Assembly (NCBI GenBank): GCA_025361325.1
Contig: JANYAL010000167.1
Coordinates: 1-5,625, forward strand
Source: Bacteroidota bacterium
GTDB taxonomy: Bacteria; Bacteroidota; Bacteroidia; Chitinophagales; Chitinophagaceae
DNA: 5,625 nt
Direction: 5' to 3'
Shown piece after piece: positions 1 through 5,472 of this stretch; the first letter of the stretch is position 1, and every line of letters begins with the position of its first letter. The notes under the pieces are model-generated. The model made no database searches and had not been told where the DNA came from. It was given only the letters and a program-made list of their open reading frames with translations. The position numbers and the translations under genes were made by a program.

Positions 1-61
1 GCGGTGGGCTGCGGGCGGTGAACTTGCCCATCACGACTTCAGAACTATATTTTTCGGACAT
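1..61 (-). CDS. Possible 5' end of a divergent gene, product unknown (partial)
   Basis: On the minus strand an ATG at 61-59 opens a frame that stays open for 20 codons to the window edge. It begins Met-Ser-Glu-Lys-Tyr and later carries a second possible Met start at 31-29. GC content is high over bases 1-30, like the coding DNA of prfC, and drops in 62-133, as expected if coding sequence ends near 61. The product cannot be recognised from 20 residues. No Shine-Dalgarno is seen, which is normal for Bacteroidota. Against this call, the same stretch is also open on the plus strand in frame with prfC, and the best prfC promoter candidate lies inside it. The start at 31 may therefore be the true one, or there may be no gene. 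Confidence 0.35.
   Translation of the reverse strand, partial: MSEKYSSEVVMGKFTARSPP
23..53 (+). promoter_or_regulatory. Candidate Bacteroidota-type promoter for prfC
   Basis: CTTG at 23-26 is followed by exactly 19 bases and then TATATTTT at 46-53. This fits the Bacteroidota primary sigma pattern (TTTG, 19-bp spacer, TAnnTTTG) at most positions. It would give a leader of roughly 75 nt before the prfC ATG at 134. It overlaps the possible divergent reading frame at 1-61, which lowers confidence. Confidence 0.3.
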
Positions 62-133
62 CAGTACATAACAATAAATGAACCTAATTTAACCAGCACA
101 ATCTGCCCGCAGTTTACGTCTCCAGATCAAACT

Positions 134-1720
134 ATGAAGTATTTAAACGAAATCAACAAACGCAAGACCTTCGCCATCATCTCTCATCCGGATGCGGGCA
201 AGACCACATTGACGGAGAAATTCCTGCTCTTCGGCGGTGCCATACAGACCGCCGGTGCTGTCAAGAGCAACAAGATAAAAAAGCACGCCACCAGCGATTT
301 CATGGAGATAGAGCGGCAACGCGGCATCAGTGTGGCTACCAGCGTCATGACCTTTGAATACGACGGGCACCTCATTAACCTGCTCGTCACACCGGGTCAC
401 AAGGACTTTGCCGAAGACACGTACCGTACCCTCACGGCGGTTGACAGCGTGGTGCTGGTGATCGACAGCGTGAACGGGGTGGAGGCACAGACGCGCAGGC
501 TGATGGAAGTCATCGCCATGCGCAACACCCCGGTGATCGTTTTCATCAACAAGATGGACCGCGACGGTAAAAACCGCTTCGACCTGCTGGAAGAGATCGA
601 GAAGGAACTGAAGATACACCTGCATCCCATGACCGTGCCCATCAACAGCGGCAAGGATTTCAAAGGTGTATACGACCTCAGCCGGAAAAGCCTGGTGCTG
701 TTCACGGCAGGCACCAAGGCCAATGATGAGGATGTGGTGGAGATCAGCGACCTGGATGATGCCATACTGGATAAGAAGATCGGGGAAAAGGATGCCGCGG
801 TATTGCGTGAGGACGTGGAACTGATAGACGGCGTTTACGGCCAGTTGTTAGTGGATGACTACCTCAGCGGAAAGACGGCCCCCGTGTTCTTCGGCAGCGC
901 GGTTAATAATTTCGGTGTCAAAGAAATGCTGGATACTTTTGTACGTATTGCACCCACACCCCGGCCCAGGCATACCACCCTGCAGGATGTGACTCCCGGG
1001 GAAGATACCTTTAGCGGTTTTATCTTTAAGATACATGCCAACCTGGATCCCCGGCACCGCGACAGGATCGCCTTCCTGCGCGTATGCAGCGGCAGGTTTG
1101 AGCGCAATACCTATTATCATCATGTGCGGCTGAACCGCGACCTGCGGTTCAACAACCCCTATAGCTTCCTGGCACGCCAAAAGGAAGTGATAGAAGATGC
1201 TTACCCCGGTGATGTGGTGGGACTGTTTGATACCGGTAACTTCAAGATCGGCGATACCCTAACCGAGGGCGCAGACTTTTACTTCACCGGCATACCGAGT
1301 TTTTCACCGGAGATCTTCAAGGAAGTGGTGAACAAGGATCCCCTGAAGACCAAACAACTGGAGAAAGGCTTACTGCAGCTCACCGATGAGGGGGTTGCGC
1401 AGCTGTTTACCCAGTTCGGCGGCAACAAGAAGATTATCGGCTGTGTGGGCGAATTACAGTTTGAAGTGATCCAGTACCGGCTCTTACAGGAATACGGTGC
1501 TTCCGTACAGATGAATAACCTTCCCTTTTATAAAGCCTGCTGGCTCACCAGTGAAGATCCCAAAAAGCTGGAGGATTTCATCCGGTTCAAACAAGCCAAT
1601 ATCGCTGCAGACAAGGATGGGCATATCGTGTACCTCGCCAACAGTGAATGGTTCCTGAATACCGAGCGGCAGAATAACCCGGCGATAGCGTTTCATTTTT
1701 CCAGCGAAATACATAAATAG
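134..1720 (+). CDS. prfC: Peptide chain release factor 3 (RF3), translational GTPase
   Basis: RF3 is a cytoplasmic GTPase that removes RF1/RF2 from the ribosome after peptide release. The 528 residues match the usual family length (E. coli about 529). The P-loop SHPDAGKT lies at residues 17-24, the switch I region (RGISVATS) at about 63-70, the PGH of switch II with its catalytic His at 87-89, NKMD (G4) at 139-142 and GSA (G5) at 254-256. The beta-barrel domain II (about 280-385, with [14 protein letters not shown]) and the C-terminal domain III follow. The ATG at 134 fits because the family N-terminus (...[16 protein letters not shown]) begins about ten residues before the first strand. The frame is open upstream to the window edge but has no other start codon. 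The oddity is that the G3 motif DTPG reads VTPG: Val85, codon GTC at 386-388, replaces the Mg-coordinating Asp. The gene is GC-rich, unlike the AT-rich genes after 2700, and appears monocistronic. Confidence 0.97.
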   Translation: MKYLNEINKRKTFAIISHPDAGKTTLTEKFLLFGGAIQTAGAVKSNKIKKHATSDFMEIERQRGISVATSVMTFEYDGHLINLLVTPGHKDFAEDTYRTLTAVDSVVLVIDSVNGVEAQTRRLMEVIAMRNTPVIVFINKMDRDGKNRFDLLEEIEKELKIHLHPMTVPINSGKDFKGVYDLSRKSLVLFTAGTKANDEDVVEISDLDDAILDKKIGEKDAAVLREDVELIDGVYGQLLVDDYLSGKTAPVFFGSAVNNFGVKEMLDTFVRIAPTPRPRHTTLQDVTPGEDTFSGFIFKIHANLDPRHRDRIAFLRVCSGRFERNTYYHHVRLNRDLRFNNPYSFLARQKEVIEDAYPGDVVGLFDTGNFKIGDTLTEGADFYFTGIPSFSPEIFKEVVNKDPLKTKQLEKGLLQLTDEGVAQLFTQFGGNKKIIGCVGELQFEVIQYRLLQEYGASVQMNNLPFYKACWLTSEDPKKLEDFIRFKQANIAADKDGHIVYLANSEWFLNTERQNNPAIAFHFSSEIHK

Positions 1721-1810
1721 TTTAAAGTTCATATTTACCGGCAGGCAGTTCAATACTTGTGCAGCTTTTCCGGTAACCAGCATCGCTTCTTCCTGTGTAC
1801 AGCTTCGCTA

Positions 1811-1887
1811 CAGGTTGCAGAAAACCGCATGCTTTCCCTATGTAGTAGGCATGCTGGACACAACCTGACTGCAACAAAGTAGTTTTT
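1811..1887 (+). terminator. Nested hairpin followed by a T-run, possible prfC terminator
   Basis: CAGGTTG (1811-1817) pairs with CAACCTG (1861-1867), enclosing GCATGC (1827-1832) paired with GCATGC (1849-1854). An alternative outer pairing is GTTGCAG (1814-1820) with CTGCAAC (1869-1875). A TTTTT run lies at 1883-1887. It is about 90 bases after the prfC stop. The loops are large, so it could instead be a structured RNA or a degenerate mobile remnant. Confidence 0.35.
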
Positions 1888-1950
1888 AAGCAGGTTTATT
1901 TTTCATTCGTATCAACATGCCAATTCCGCCAAAACCGCCAATTCCGACAA

Positions 1951-1972
1951 GGTAGATGGATCTACCCTTTTT
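1951..1972 (+). terminator. Rho-independent terminator-like hairpin
   Basis: GGTAGA (1951-1956), a TGGA loop, and TCTACC (1961-1966) form a perfect 6-bp stem followed by CTTTTT. Two A residues before the stem could pair with T residues after it. It is the more compact of the two terminator candidates after prfC, but lies 230 bases beyond the stop codon. Confidence 0.45.
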
Positions 1973-1997
1973 GGTTCGTAAGTTTGCTGGCAAAACT

Positions 1998-2251
1998 CCT
2001 CTGGCGCAAGTGTTCCCACCTTGAACAAACTTTTCTCAGCAACCTGTCCGGCACGGCACGTTGTGTTAGAGAAGTCCCGGCTTTCACATAAGCTCCAGGG
2101 AGACTTTGCTGGGAAAGGAAGTTGAGCATTTGTAGTAGGGGGTTGCGATTACATAAACCCGGACACAGTCCGGTTGATCTGTCAGACCCAAGTGTTCCGG
2201 TAATATCATGTAAAATGAAATTGATCTGTAAAGGAACACTTGCGCCAGAGG
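1998..2251. repeat. 19-bp perfect inverted repeat bounding the first 224-bp repeat
   Basis: CCTCTGGCGCAAGTGTTCC at 1998-2016 is the exact reverse complement of 2233-2251. The right copy is the 3' end of the 224-bp repeat. The left copy sits 13 bases before that repeat begins. Together they give the 254-bp unit the look of a MITE-like element with terminal inverted repeats. No clear target-site duplication is visible at the outer edges. The second 224-bp copy (3788-4011) has the right end but no left counterpart. Confidence 0.8.
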
Positions 2252-2253
2252 GG
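2030..2253 (+). repeat. 224-bp repeat, copy 1 (core plus extension)
   Basis: This block recurs at 3788-4011 with identical length; by eye I count 9 mismatches and no gaps (about 96% identity). Bases 2030-2118 are the structured core also found at 2432 and 5227. Its ends, CTTTTCTCAGCAA and TTTGCTGGGAAAG, pair as an outer stem with G-T wobbles. The extension (2119-2253) contains a perfect hairpin CCGGAC-ACA-GTCCGG (2159-2173) and a second stem CAAGTGTTCC (2189-2198) with GGAACACTTG (2233-2242). No convincing ORF is conserved between the copies. It is likely a non-autonomous element or a structured RNA. Confidence 0.9.
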
Positions 2254-2254
2254 T

Positions 2255-2290
2255 TAAGCTCCAGGGAGACTTTGCTGGGAAAGGGTTCCT
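2255..2290 (+). repeat. Partial core repeat (3' part only)
   Basis: These 36 bases are identical to 2492-2527, the 3' part of the core copy at 2432 plus its flank GGTTCCT. They follow the end of the first 224-bp repeat almost directly. The 5' half of the core is missing, which indicates nested insertion or recombination between copies. Confidence 0.85.
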
Positions 2291-2367
2291 TCGCTGCCGT
2301 AGTTGTTCCCTCCATCACAATTGACACCTCAAAAATATTTCCGAAGCCCACTCCTCTTCTCGTGAGC

Positions 2368-2404
2368 GCCGCCGCCTTGTATTTTCACAAGCGGCGATAA
2401 CGAA
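2368..2404 (-). repeat. REP-like GC-rich hairpin, copy 1
   Basis: Read on the minus strand, this 37-bp unit matches 5421-5457 at 34 of 37 positions. It forms a stem of GCCGC and CTTGT against ACAAG and GCGGC with one bulged base and a short A-rich loop. It resembles a repetitive extragenic palindrome or a terminator. The two copies are inverted relative to each other about 3 kb apart and enclose the accessory genes. Confidence 0.75.
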
Positions 2405-2431
2405 TTTAAGACTCTAACAATATCAAAACGA

Positions 2432-2521
2432 TTTTTCCTCAGCAACCTGTCCGGCACGGCACGTTGCGTTAGAGAAGTCCCGGCTTTCACATAAGCTCCA
2501 GGGAGACTTTGCTGGGAAAGG
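2432..2521 (+). repeat. Core palindromic repeat, copy 2
   Basis: This is a full copy of the ~89-bp core, nearly identical to 2030-2118 but with one extra base in the left arm (TTTTTCCTCAGC). It lacks the 135-bp extension. It marks the left edge of the GNAT/VOC module, with the matching core on the right at 3788. Its inner hairpin pairs AGAGAAG (2471-2477) with CTTTC (2484-2488). Confidence 0.9.
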
Positions 2522-2739
2522 GTTCCTCAAGCTGGGCATGACCAACTTTCTTCAGCATTTTCGCTACCAATCATCGGCTATGGGCTTAACCGTTTTATAA
2601 TTGTGTTTATGTTTTTTAAATAAAAATTTCGTTCCTTTATCTGCATCGTCATGGGGGCGTACACAGTAACGAATACCCAGCCTGCGGCAAGCCCCCGACG
2701 TTGTGCTTGTGGACACTACACCTTCAAAATAAAACATTA
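2522..2739. other. Spacer upstream of the GNAT gene, with a strong hairpin
   Basis: No supported gene lies here; a 76-codon minus-strand frame crosses it but runs antisense into the GNAT gene and looks accidental. The left part is AT-rich and includes TATGTTTT (2608-2615), a possible -7 box without a good -33 partner. The right part folds as CGTC (2647-2650) plus GGGGGC (2653-2658) against GCCCCC (2691-2696) plus GACG (2697-2700), a 10-bp stem with a 2-base bulge and a 32-base loop. It lies 40 bases before the GNAT start, so it could be a terminator for upstream transcription, a leader structure, or an old recombination site. Confidence 0.55.
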
Positions 2740-3192
2740 ATGCTAAATATTTCGTACAGATGTGCAACAAATAATGACATCCCATTTTTGGCAAAAATTC
2801 GTTCTGAGAATTGGGAGACTGAGGAGTATTGGAATAATCGCATTACGGGGTATCTTAATCATACTAATAACCCTCAACAATCCTTGAAATCACGTATTAT
2901 TTATGTTGCAACATGTAATAGGGCAATTATTGGATTTATTGCTGGACATTTAACTAATCGCTATGACTGTCAAGGTGAATTAGAATGGATTGATATAATT
3001 AAAGAATATAGAAGAATGGGAGTTGCATCTGAGCTTGTTAAATTGTTAGCAAAATGGTTTATAATTCAAAAATCCTATACAATTTGTGTTGACCCAGGTA
3101 ATGATGAAGCACGTCAGTTCTACAAAAAAAACGGAGCAAATATGCTTAACAAGCATTGGATGTTTTGGGAAAATATAAGAACTATTTTATAG
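2740..3192 (+). CDS. GNAT-family N-acetyltransferase
   Basis: This 150-residue protein has the usual GNAT size and layout. An N-terminal strand-helix (YRCATNNDIPFLAKIRSENW, 6-25) is followed by central strands (IIYVAT, IGFIAGHL). Motif A has the acetyl-CoA pyrophosphate-binding loop RRMGVA (91-96, pattern RxxGxA) and the helix after it. Motif B is at about 114-131 (VDPGNDEARQFYKKNGA), where N121, A124 and the FY pair are typical. Such enzymes transfer acetyl from acetyl-CoA to an amine; the substrate cannot be told from sequence. I chose the ATG at 2740 over an in-frame TTG at 2701, because the fold starts right after it and A-rich DNA precedes it. The stop is 30 bases before the VOC gene, suggesting an operon. 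It is strongly AT-rich compared with prfC, consistent with acquisition by transfer. Confidence 0.9.
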   Translation: MLNISYRCATNNDIPFLAKIRSENWETEEYWNNRITGYLNHTNNPQQSLKSRIIYVATCNRAIIGFIAGHLTNRYDCQGELEWIDIIKEYRRMGVASELVKLLAKWFIIQKSYTICVDPGNDEARQFYKKNGANMLNKHWMFWENIRTIL

Positions 3193-3222
3193 TTTATTTT
3201 TGACAAAATAATACGACAAAAA

Positions 3223-3573
3223 ATGTACACCGCAAAGTATTTAAGTCCGATGATACCATCGTACAACCTTGAGAAGACGGTATATTTTTTTCTTGACATG
3301 CTTGATTTCAAAATAGGGCGAAATGATAAATCGTATTTCATCATAAACAAAGACAATTTAACGGTACATATTCAAAGAGCGGGTACGGACATTGGCGAAA
3401 TGTCCTTCTATTTAGAGGTAGATAACATTGAAAAAATTTGGCACGGCATGAAAGACAAATTAGGTGATTTGAAGGTGAGAGGACCATTTGACCAAGCGTA
3501 CGGAATGCGTGAAATTCATATAATCGTTCCTGAAACAAAAACACTTATGTTCATTGGACAAGAAATTAACTAA
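3223..3573 (+). CDS. VOC-superfamily (glyoxalase/bleomycin-resistance fold) protein
   Basis: The 116 residues fit a single VOC monomer made of two beta-alpha-beta-beta-beta modules. Module 1 runs from PMIPSYNLEKTVYFFLDMLDF (9-29) through FIINKDNLTVHI (39-50). Module 2 runs from MSFYLEVDNIEKIWHGMK (60-77) to MREIHIIVPETKTLMFIG (95-112). The QAYGMREIHIIVPE stretch matches the usual second-module motif (YG-R-----P-G/E). Potential metal or ligand residues are H49, E65, E97 and H99. Family members include antibiotic-binding proteins, thiol transferases and lyases, so the substrate is open. The ATG at 3223 is preceded by an A-rich stretch, as with the gene before it; an ATG at 3250 would cut into the first strand. 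It is probably co-transcribed with the GNAT gene 30 bases upstream, a pairing seen in resistance or detoxification cassettes. Confidence 0.85.
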   Translation: MYTAKYLSPMIPSYNLEKTVYFFLDMLDFKIGRNDKSYFIINKDNLTVHIQRAGTDIGEMSFYLEVDNIEKIWHGMKDKLGDLKVRGPFDQAYGMREIHIIVPETKTLMFIGQEIN

Positions 3574-3787
3574 ATGCTTTTGTGTGCTTTATGGTCAATA
3601 GCATAAATGCGCAAAGATTTGCCGCAATGCTGGCGGACGCAATAACAATCGGCGGTTGTTGTATCAGCTAATATCGGGCTTGTCCGAATTCTTTGGCTCT
3701 TAATTGTTAACTTCAGCTTCAGTTTTAAATCAGCTCGACGATCTTCATATACCCCTACAAATCATTGTTTATAGGCTGATCGTTCAT
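3574..3787. other. Spacer after the VOC gene, with small GC-rich dyads
   Basis: No gene is supported here. A more GC-rich segment (3610-3675) stands out from the AT-rich genes around it. It has CCGC (3622-3625) pairing with GCGG (3633-3636), and AACAA (3644-3648) pairing with TTGTT (3656-3660). The segment resembles the dyad-rich tails that often follow accessory genes in Bacteroidota. The rest, up to the next repeat at 3788, shows nothing recognisable. Confidence 0.5.
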
Positions 3788-4011
3788 CTTTTCTCAGCAA
3801 CCTGTCCGGCACGGCACGTTGCGTAAGAGAAGTCCCGGCTTTCACATAAGCTCCTGGGAGACTTTGCTGGGAAAGAAAGTTGAGCATTTGAAGTAGGAGG
3901 TTGCGATTACATAAATCCGGACACAGTCCGGTTGATCTGGCAGACCCAAGTGTTCCGGTAATATCATGTAAAATAAAATTGATCTGTAAAGGAACACTTG
4001 CGCCAGAGGGG
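3788..4011 (+). repeat. 224-bp repeat, copy 2 (core plus extension)
   Basis: It matches 2030-2253 without gaps and with about 9 substitutions. The core is 3788-3875 and the extension 3876-4011. The CCGGAC-ACA-GTCCGG hairpin recurs at 3917-3931. The similarity ends sharply after CCAGAGGGG, and the following base begins a truncated gene remnant, so this is a real element boundary. The inverted 19-bp sequence that precedes copy 1 is absent here. Confidence 0.9.
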
Positions 4012-4222
4012 CAAAGGAAATGAAAAATATCTTAACTTAACTAACGACCCAGTTGGTCCTAAATATGGGGCGTATCATACTATGAATGTTACAACCTGCG
4101 ATACAGTTGGTAATAAAATAATTGGCGATTTTAATTTTGTAGCCCAGCAATACCCTTACACCGGTAGTACTGTAAAAACAATAACCGAAGGGCATATGGT
4201 TGTTACAAAAATTACCAGATAA
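4012..4222 (+). pseudogene. 3' remnant of a secreted-type gene, truncated at the repeat edge
   Basis: From the end of the 224-bp repeat a frame runs about 69 codons to TAA at 4220-4222. The only upstream start, a TTG at 3998, lies inside the repeat. The encoded tail includes CDTVGNKIIGDFNFVAQQ and ends with ITEGHMVVTKI. This pattern (D-T--N-I-G-F-F-A ... ITEG-) resembles the C-terminal beta strands of Bacteroidota lipoproteins of the DUF6252 type; that assignment is from memory and tentative. The N-terminal part, with the expected signal peptide, is missing. Most likely the repeat inserted into, or recombined with, the gene and removed its 5' part. An intact small protein starting in the repeat is possible but less likely. 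Confidence 0.55.
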
Positions 4223-4302
4223 CAACTATAACAAATACCCTTAATTAATAAATATGTACTCATGCTTATTTAATTCGTTAATTTCATACGTAAATTATTA
4301 GA

Positions 4303-5226
4303 ATGAAACAAAAATATGTGTTGCCGGTAATATTGCTTTGTTGCTTTTTACAAACCAGTGCACAAACAGATAAAACAAGTAACTGGGTATTGCCTTTGCA
4401 TATAGATACGAGGCTTGTTATCAATGCAAAATCGCCGGCTTACGATAAATATGTTTATGCCCGGTATGTTTTTGTACCCCCTGCTGCAAAAACATTGCAT
4501 TTAGAAATTTATGCAAAGGCACCCAAAGCAACAGATAATCTTTTTAATACATCCTACGCTCCGTTTATTTTACAGGCACTTACAAAAAAAGACAAGCTGT
4601 TAGAAAAATCTTTTCAGGGGGGTACTGCCAAAATAAATATCACTTTAAAAACAGCCGATACCATTGCACTATTTTTCTTATGCACCCCGCCCGTAAATAA
4701 CGATTCAATAAACCTGTCTTTTGACTATACCGTTGGCGATACGGCAGAGTTAAGCTATGCCAATAAAAAGCCACAGGAAGTGTTTGAAAAAATACTGGAA
4801 CTGGCTGCCACCGGCCATATAAACATGTACAGTAACGATGAAAACAATTATGTAAATAAACTACACTACCCAACCGGTTTATTTGCTATGGCTGCCGCAG
4901 AAAGAACAGTAAAAAAACACATCATGTTCAGCGGCATTACCACCCAATACACCGGCGAAAAACTAAACCGGCAAACAGCAGATAGAAATACTGCCGACTG
5001 GAATAAAAAAATTAAAGATTGGTTAAGTGGTTACAATGTAACAGATGTTAAAAAAACTAACAAGGGCGATGTTAAATTAAATACGGATGAAGAAGAAACT
5101 GTTTACACCAAAAAAAATGCCCGTGGCACCACATTATTTGTTGTAACTGTTTTTAAAGAAATAGTTGGCGAAGGTACCGAAGCTGACCCTGTGAGTTATA
5201 CAACCGGCGTACGAATTTCTAATTAA
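4303..5226 (+). CDS. Secreted protein of unknown function
   Basis: The 307-residue protein opens with a clear signal peptide: basic MKQK, a hydrophobic core VLPVILLCCFL, and a probable signal peptidase I site after TSA (residue 20). Two cysteines in the core do not fit a lipobox, so a soluble periplasmic or exported protein is more likely than a lipoprotein. Residues about 25-145 alternate hydrophobic residues as in a beta-sandwich. A helical part follows (about 152-240, including KKPQEVFEKILELAATG and DWNKKIKDWLSGYN), and then beta strands to the C-terminus (TTLFVVTVFKEIVGEG). I recognise no family and see no catalytic motif. There is no Por-type sorting domain at the C-terminus. The start has no Shine-Dalgarno and follows an AT-rich 80-bp spacer. 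A core repeat begins on the base after the stop codon and may serve as its transcript end. Confidence 0.85.
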   Translation: MKQKYVLPVILLCCFLQTSAQTDKTSNWVLPLHIDTRLVINAKSPAYDKYVYARYVFVPPAAKTLHLEIYAKAPKATDNLFNTSYAPFILQALTKKDKLLEKSFQGGTAKINITLKTADTIALFFLCTPPVNNDSINLSFDYTVGDTAELSYANKKPQEVFEKILELAATGHINMYSNDENNYVNKLHYPTGLFAMAAAERTVKKHIMFSGITTQYTGEKLNRQTADRNTADWNKKIKDWLSGYNVTDVKKTNKGDVKLNTDEEETVYTKKNARGTTLFVVTVFKEIVGEGTEADPVSYTTGVRISN

Positions 5227-5315
5227 TTTTTCTCAGCAACGTGTCCGGCATGGAACGTTGCGTTAGCAAAGTTCCGACTTGCTCACTAGCTCCAGGTAGA
5301 CTTTGCTGGGAAAGG
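5227..5315 (+). repeat. Core palindromic repeat, diverged copy
   Basis: This 89-bp copy differs from the other cores at about 12 positions (roughly 86% identity) but has no length change in the body. Its inner hairpins are better paired than in the other copies: GCAACGT (5236-5242) with ACGTTGC (5255-5261), and AGCAAAGT (5265-5272) with ACTTGCT (5277-5283, one bulge). The closing arm CTTTGCTGGGAAAG is conserved. It starts directly after the stop codon of the secreted-protein gene and lacks the 135-bp extension. Confidence 0.88.
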
Positions 5316-5420
5316 AAAAAACACCGGATTATTAAGTTGTTTTTCACGACAATAGAAATTGATGCTATAATATACTTAATAACTAATATCGTTGATCAAT
5401 GGGATTCATAAAGCATTAAT

Positions 5421-5457
5421 TTCGCTATCGCCGCTTATGAAAACACAAGGCGGCGGC
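5421..5457 (+). repeat. REP-like GC-rich hairpin, copy 2 (inverted)
   Basis: This is the 37-bp partner of 2368-2404 in opposite orientation, 34 of 37 identical. The three differences are transitions at the positions corresponding to 5425, 5437 and 5444. The GCCGC/GCGGC stem is fully kept. It lies just upstream of the open frame that leaves the window, and one possible in-frame ATG (5437) lies inside it. Confidence 0.75.
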
Positions 5458-5472
5458 CTTCAACTATTATTT

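Larger units (their letters stand above)
1721..2029. other. Gene-free spacer downstream of prfC
   Basis: No credible gene is seen on either strand here. The open frames are short and overlap prfC antisense or the repeats. The stretch holds a long nested hairpin (1811-1867), a tandem pair of a 10-bp word (GCCAATTCCG at 1919-1928 and 1937-1946), a terminator-like hairpin (1951-1972), and the inverted 19-bp end of the neighbouring repeat (1998-2016). Confidence 0.7.

Noticed and set aside
1..133. N-terminal extension of prfC, as its frame is open to the left edge
   Set aside because: No ATG, GTG or TTG occurs in that frame upstream, the DNA at 62-133 looks intergenic, and the RF3 family N-terminus fits the ATG at 134.
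143..625. Long minus-strand frames inside prfC
   Set aside because: They are antisense shadows of a well-supported RF3 gene, caused by high GC at codon positions. The same applies to frames at 397-765, 848-1180 and 1484-1783.
1962..2351. 129-codon minus-strand open frame
   Set aside because: It runs through the 224-bp repeat and the partial core, with no conserved counterpart in the second copy and no recognisable domain. The same goes for the 92-codon plus-strand frame at 2122-2400.
2584..2706. Integron attC site
   Set aside because: GCTTAAC at 2584 fits one end, but the far end GTTGTGC does not fit the GTTRRRY consensus or pair well with it. No integrase gene is present. The 89-bp cores also lack the required end motifs.
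2701..2739. TTG start adding 13 residues to the GNAT protein
   Set aside because: The added residues are not typical of GNAT N-termini, and the ATG at 2740 is directly followed by the fold's first strand.
2564..2794. 76-codon minus-strand frame upstream of and into the GNAT gene
   Set aside because: It overlaps the GNAT start antisense and crosses the hairpin at 2647-2700. No family is recognisable.
2030..5315. CRISPR array
   Set aside because: The repeats are about 89 bp and separated by hundreds to more than a thousand bases containing genes. There are no short regular spacers and no cas genes.
5366..5371. TATAAT as a sigma-70 type -10 box
   Set aside because: There is no -35 element at suitable spacing, and the Bacteroidota primary sigma factor uses a different consensus. 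AT-rich DNA makes a chance match likely.
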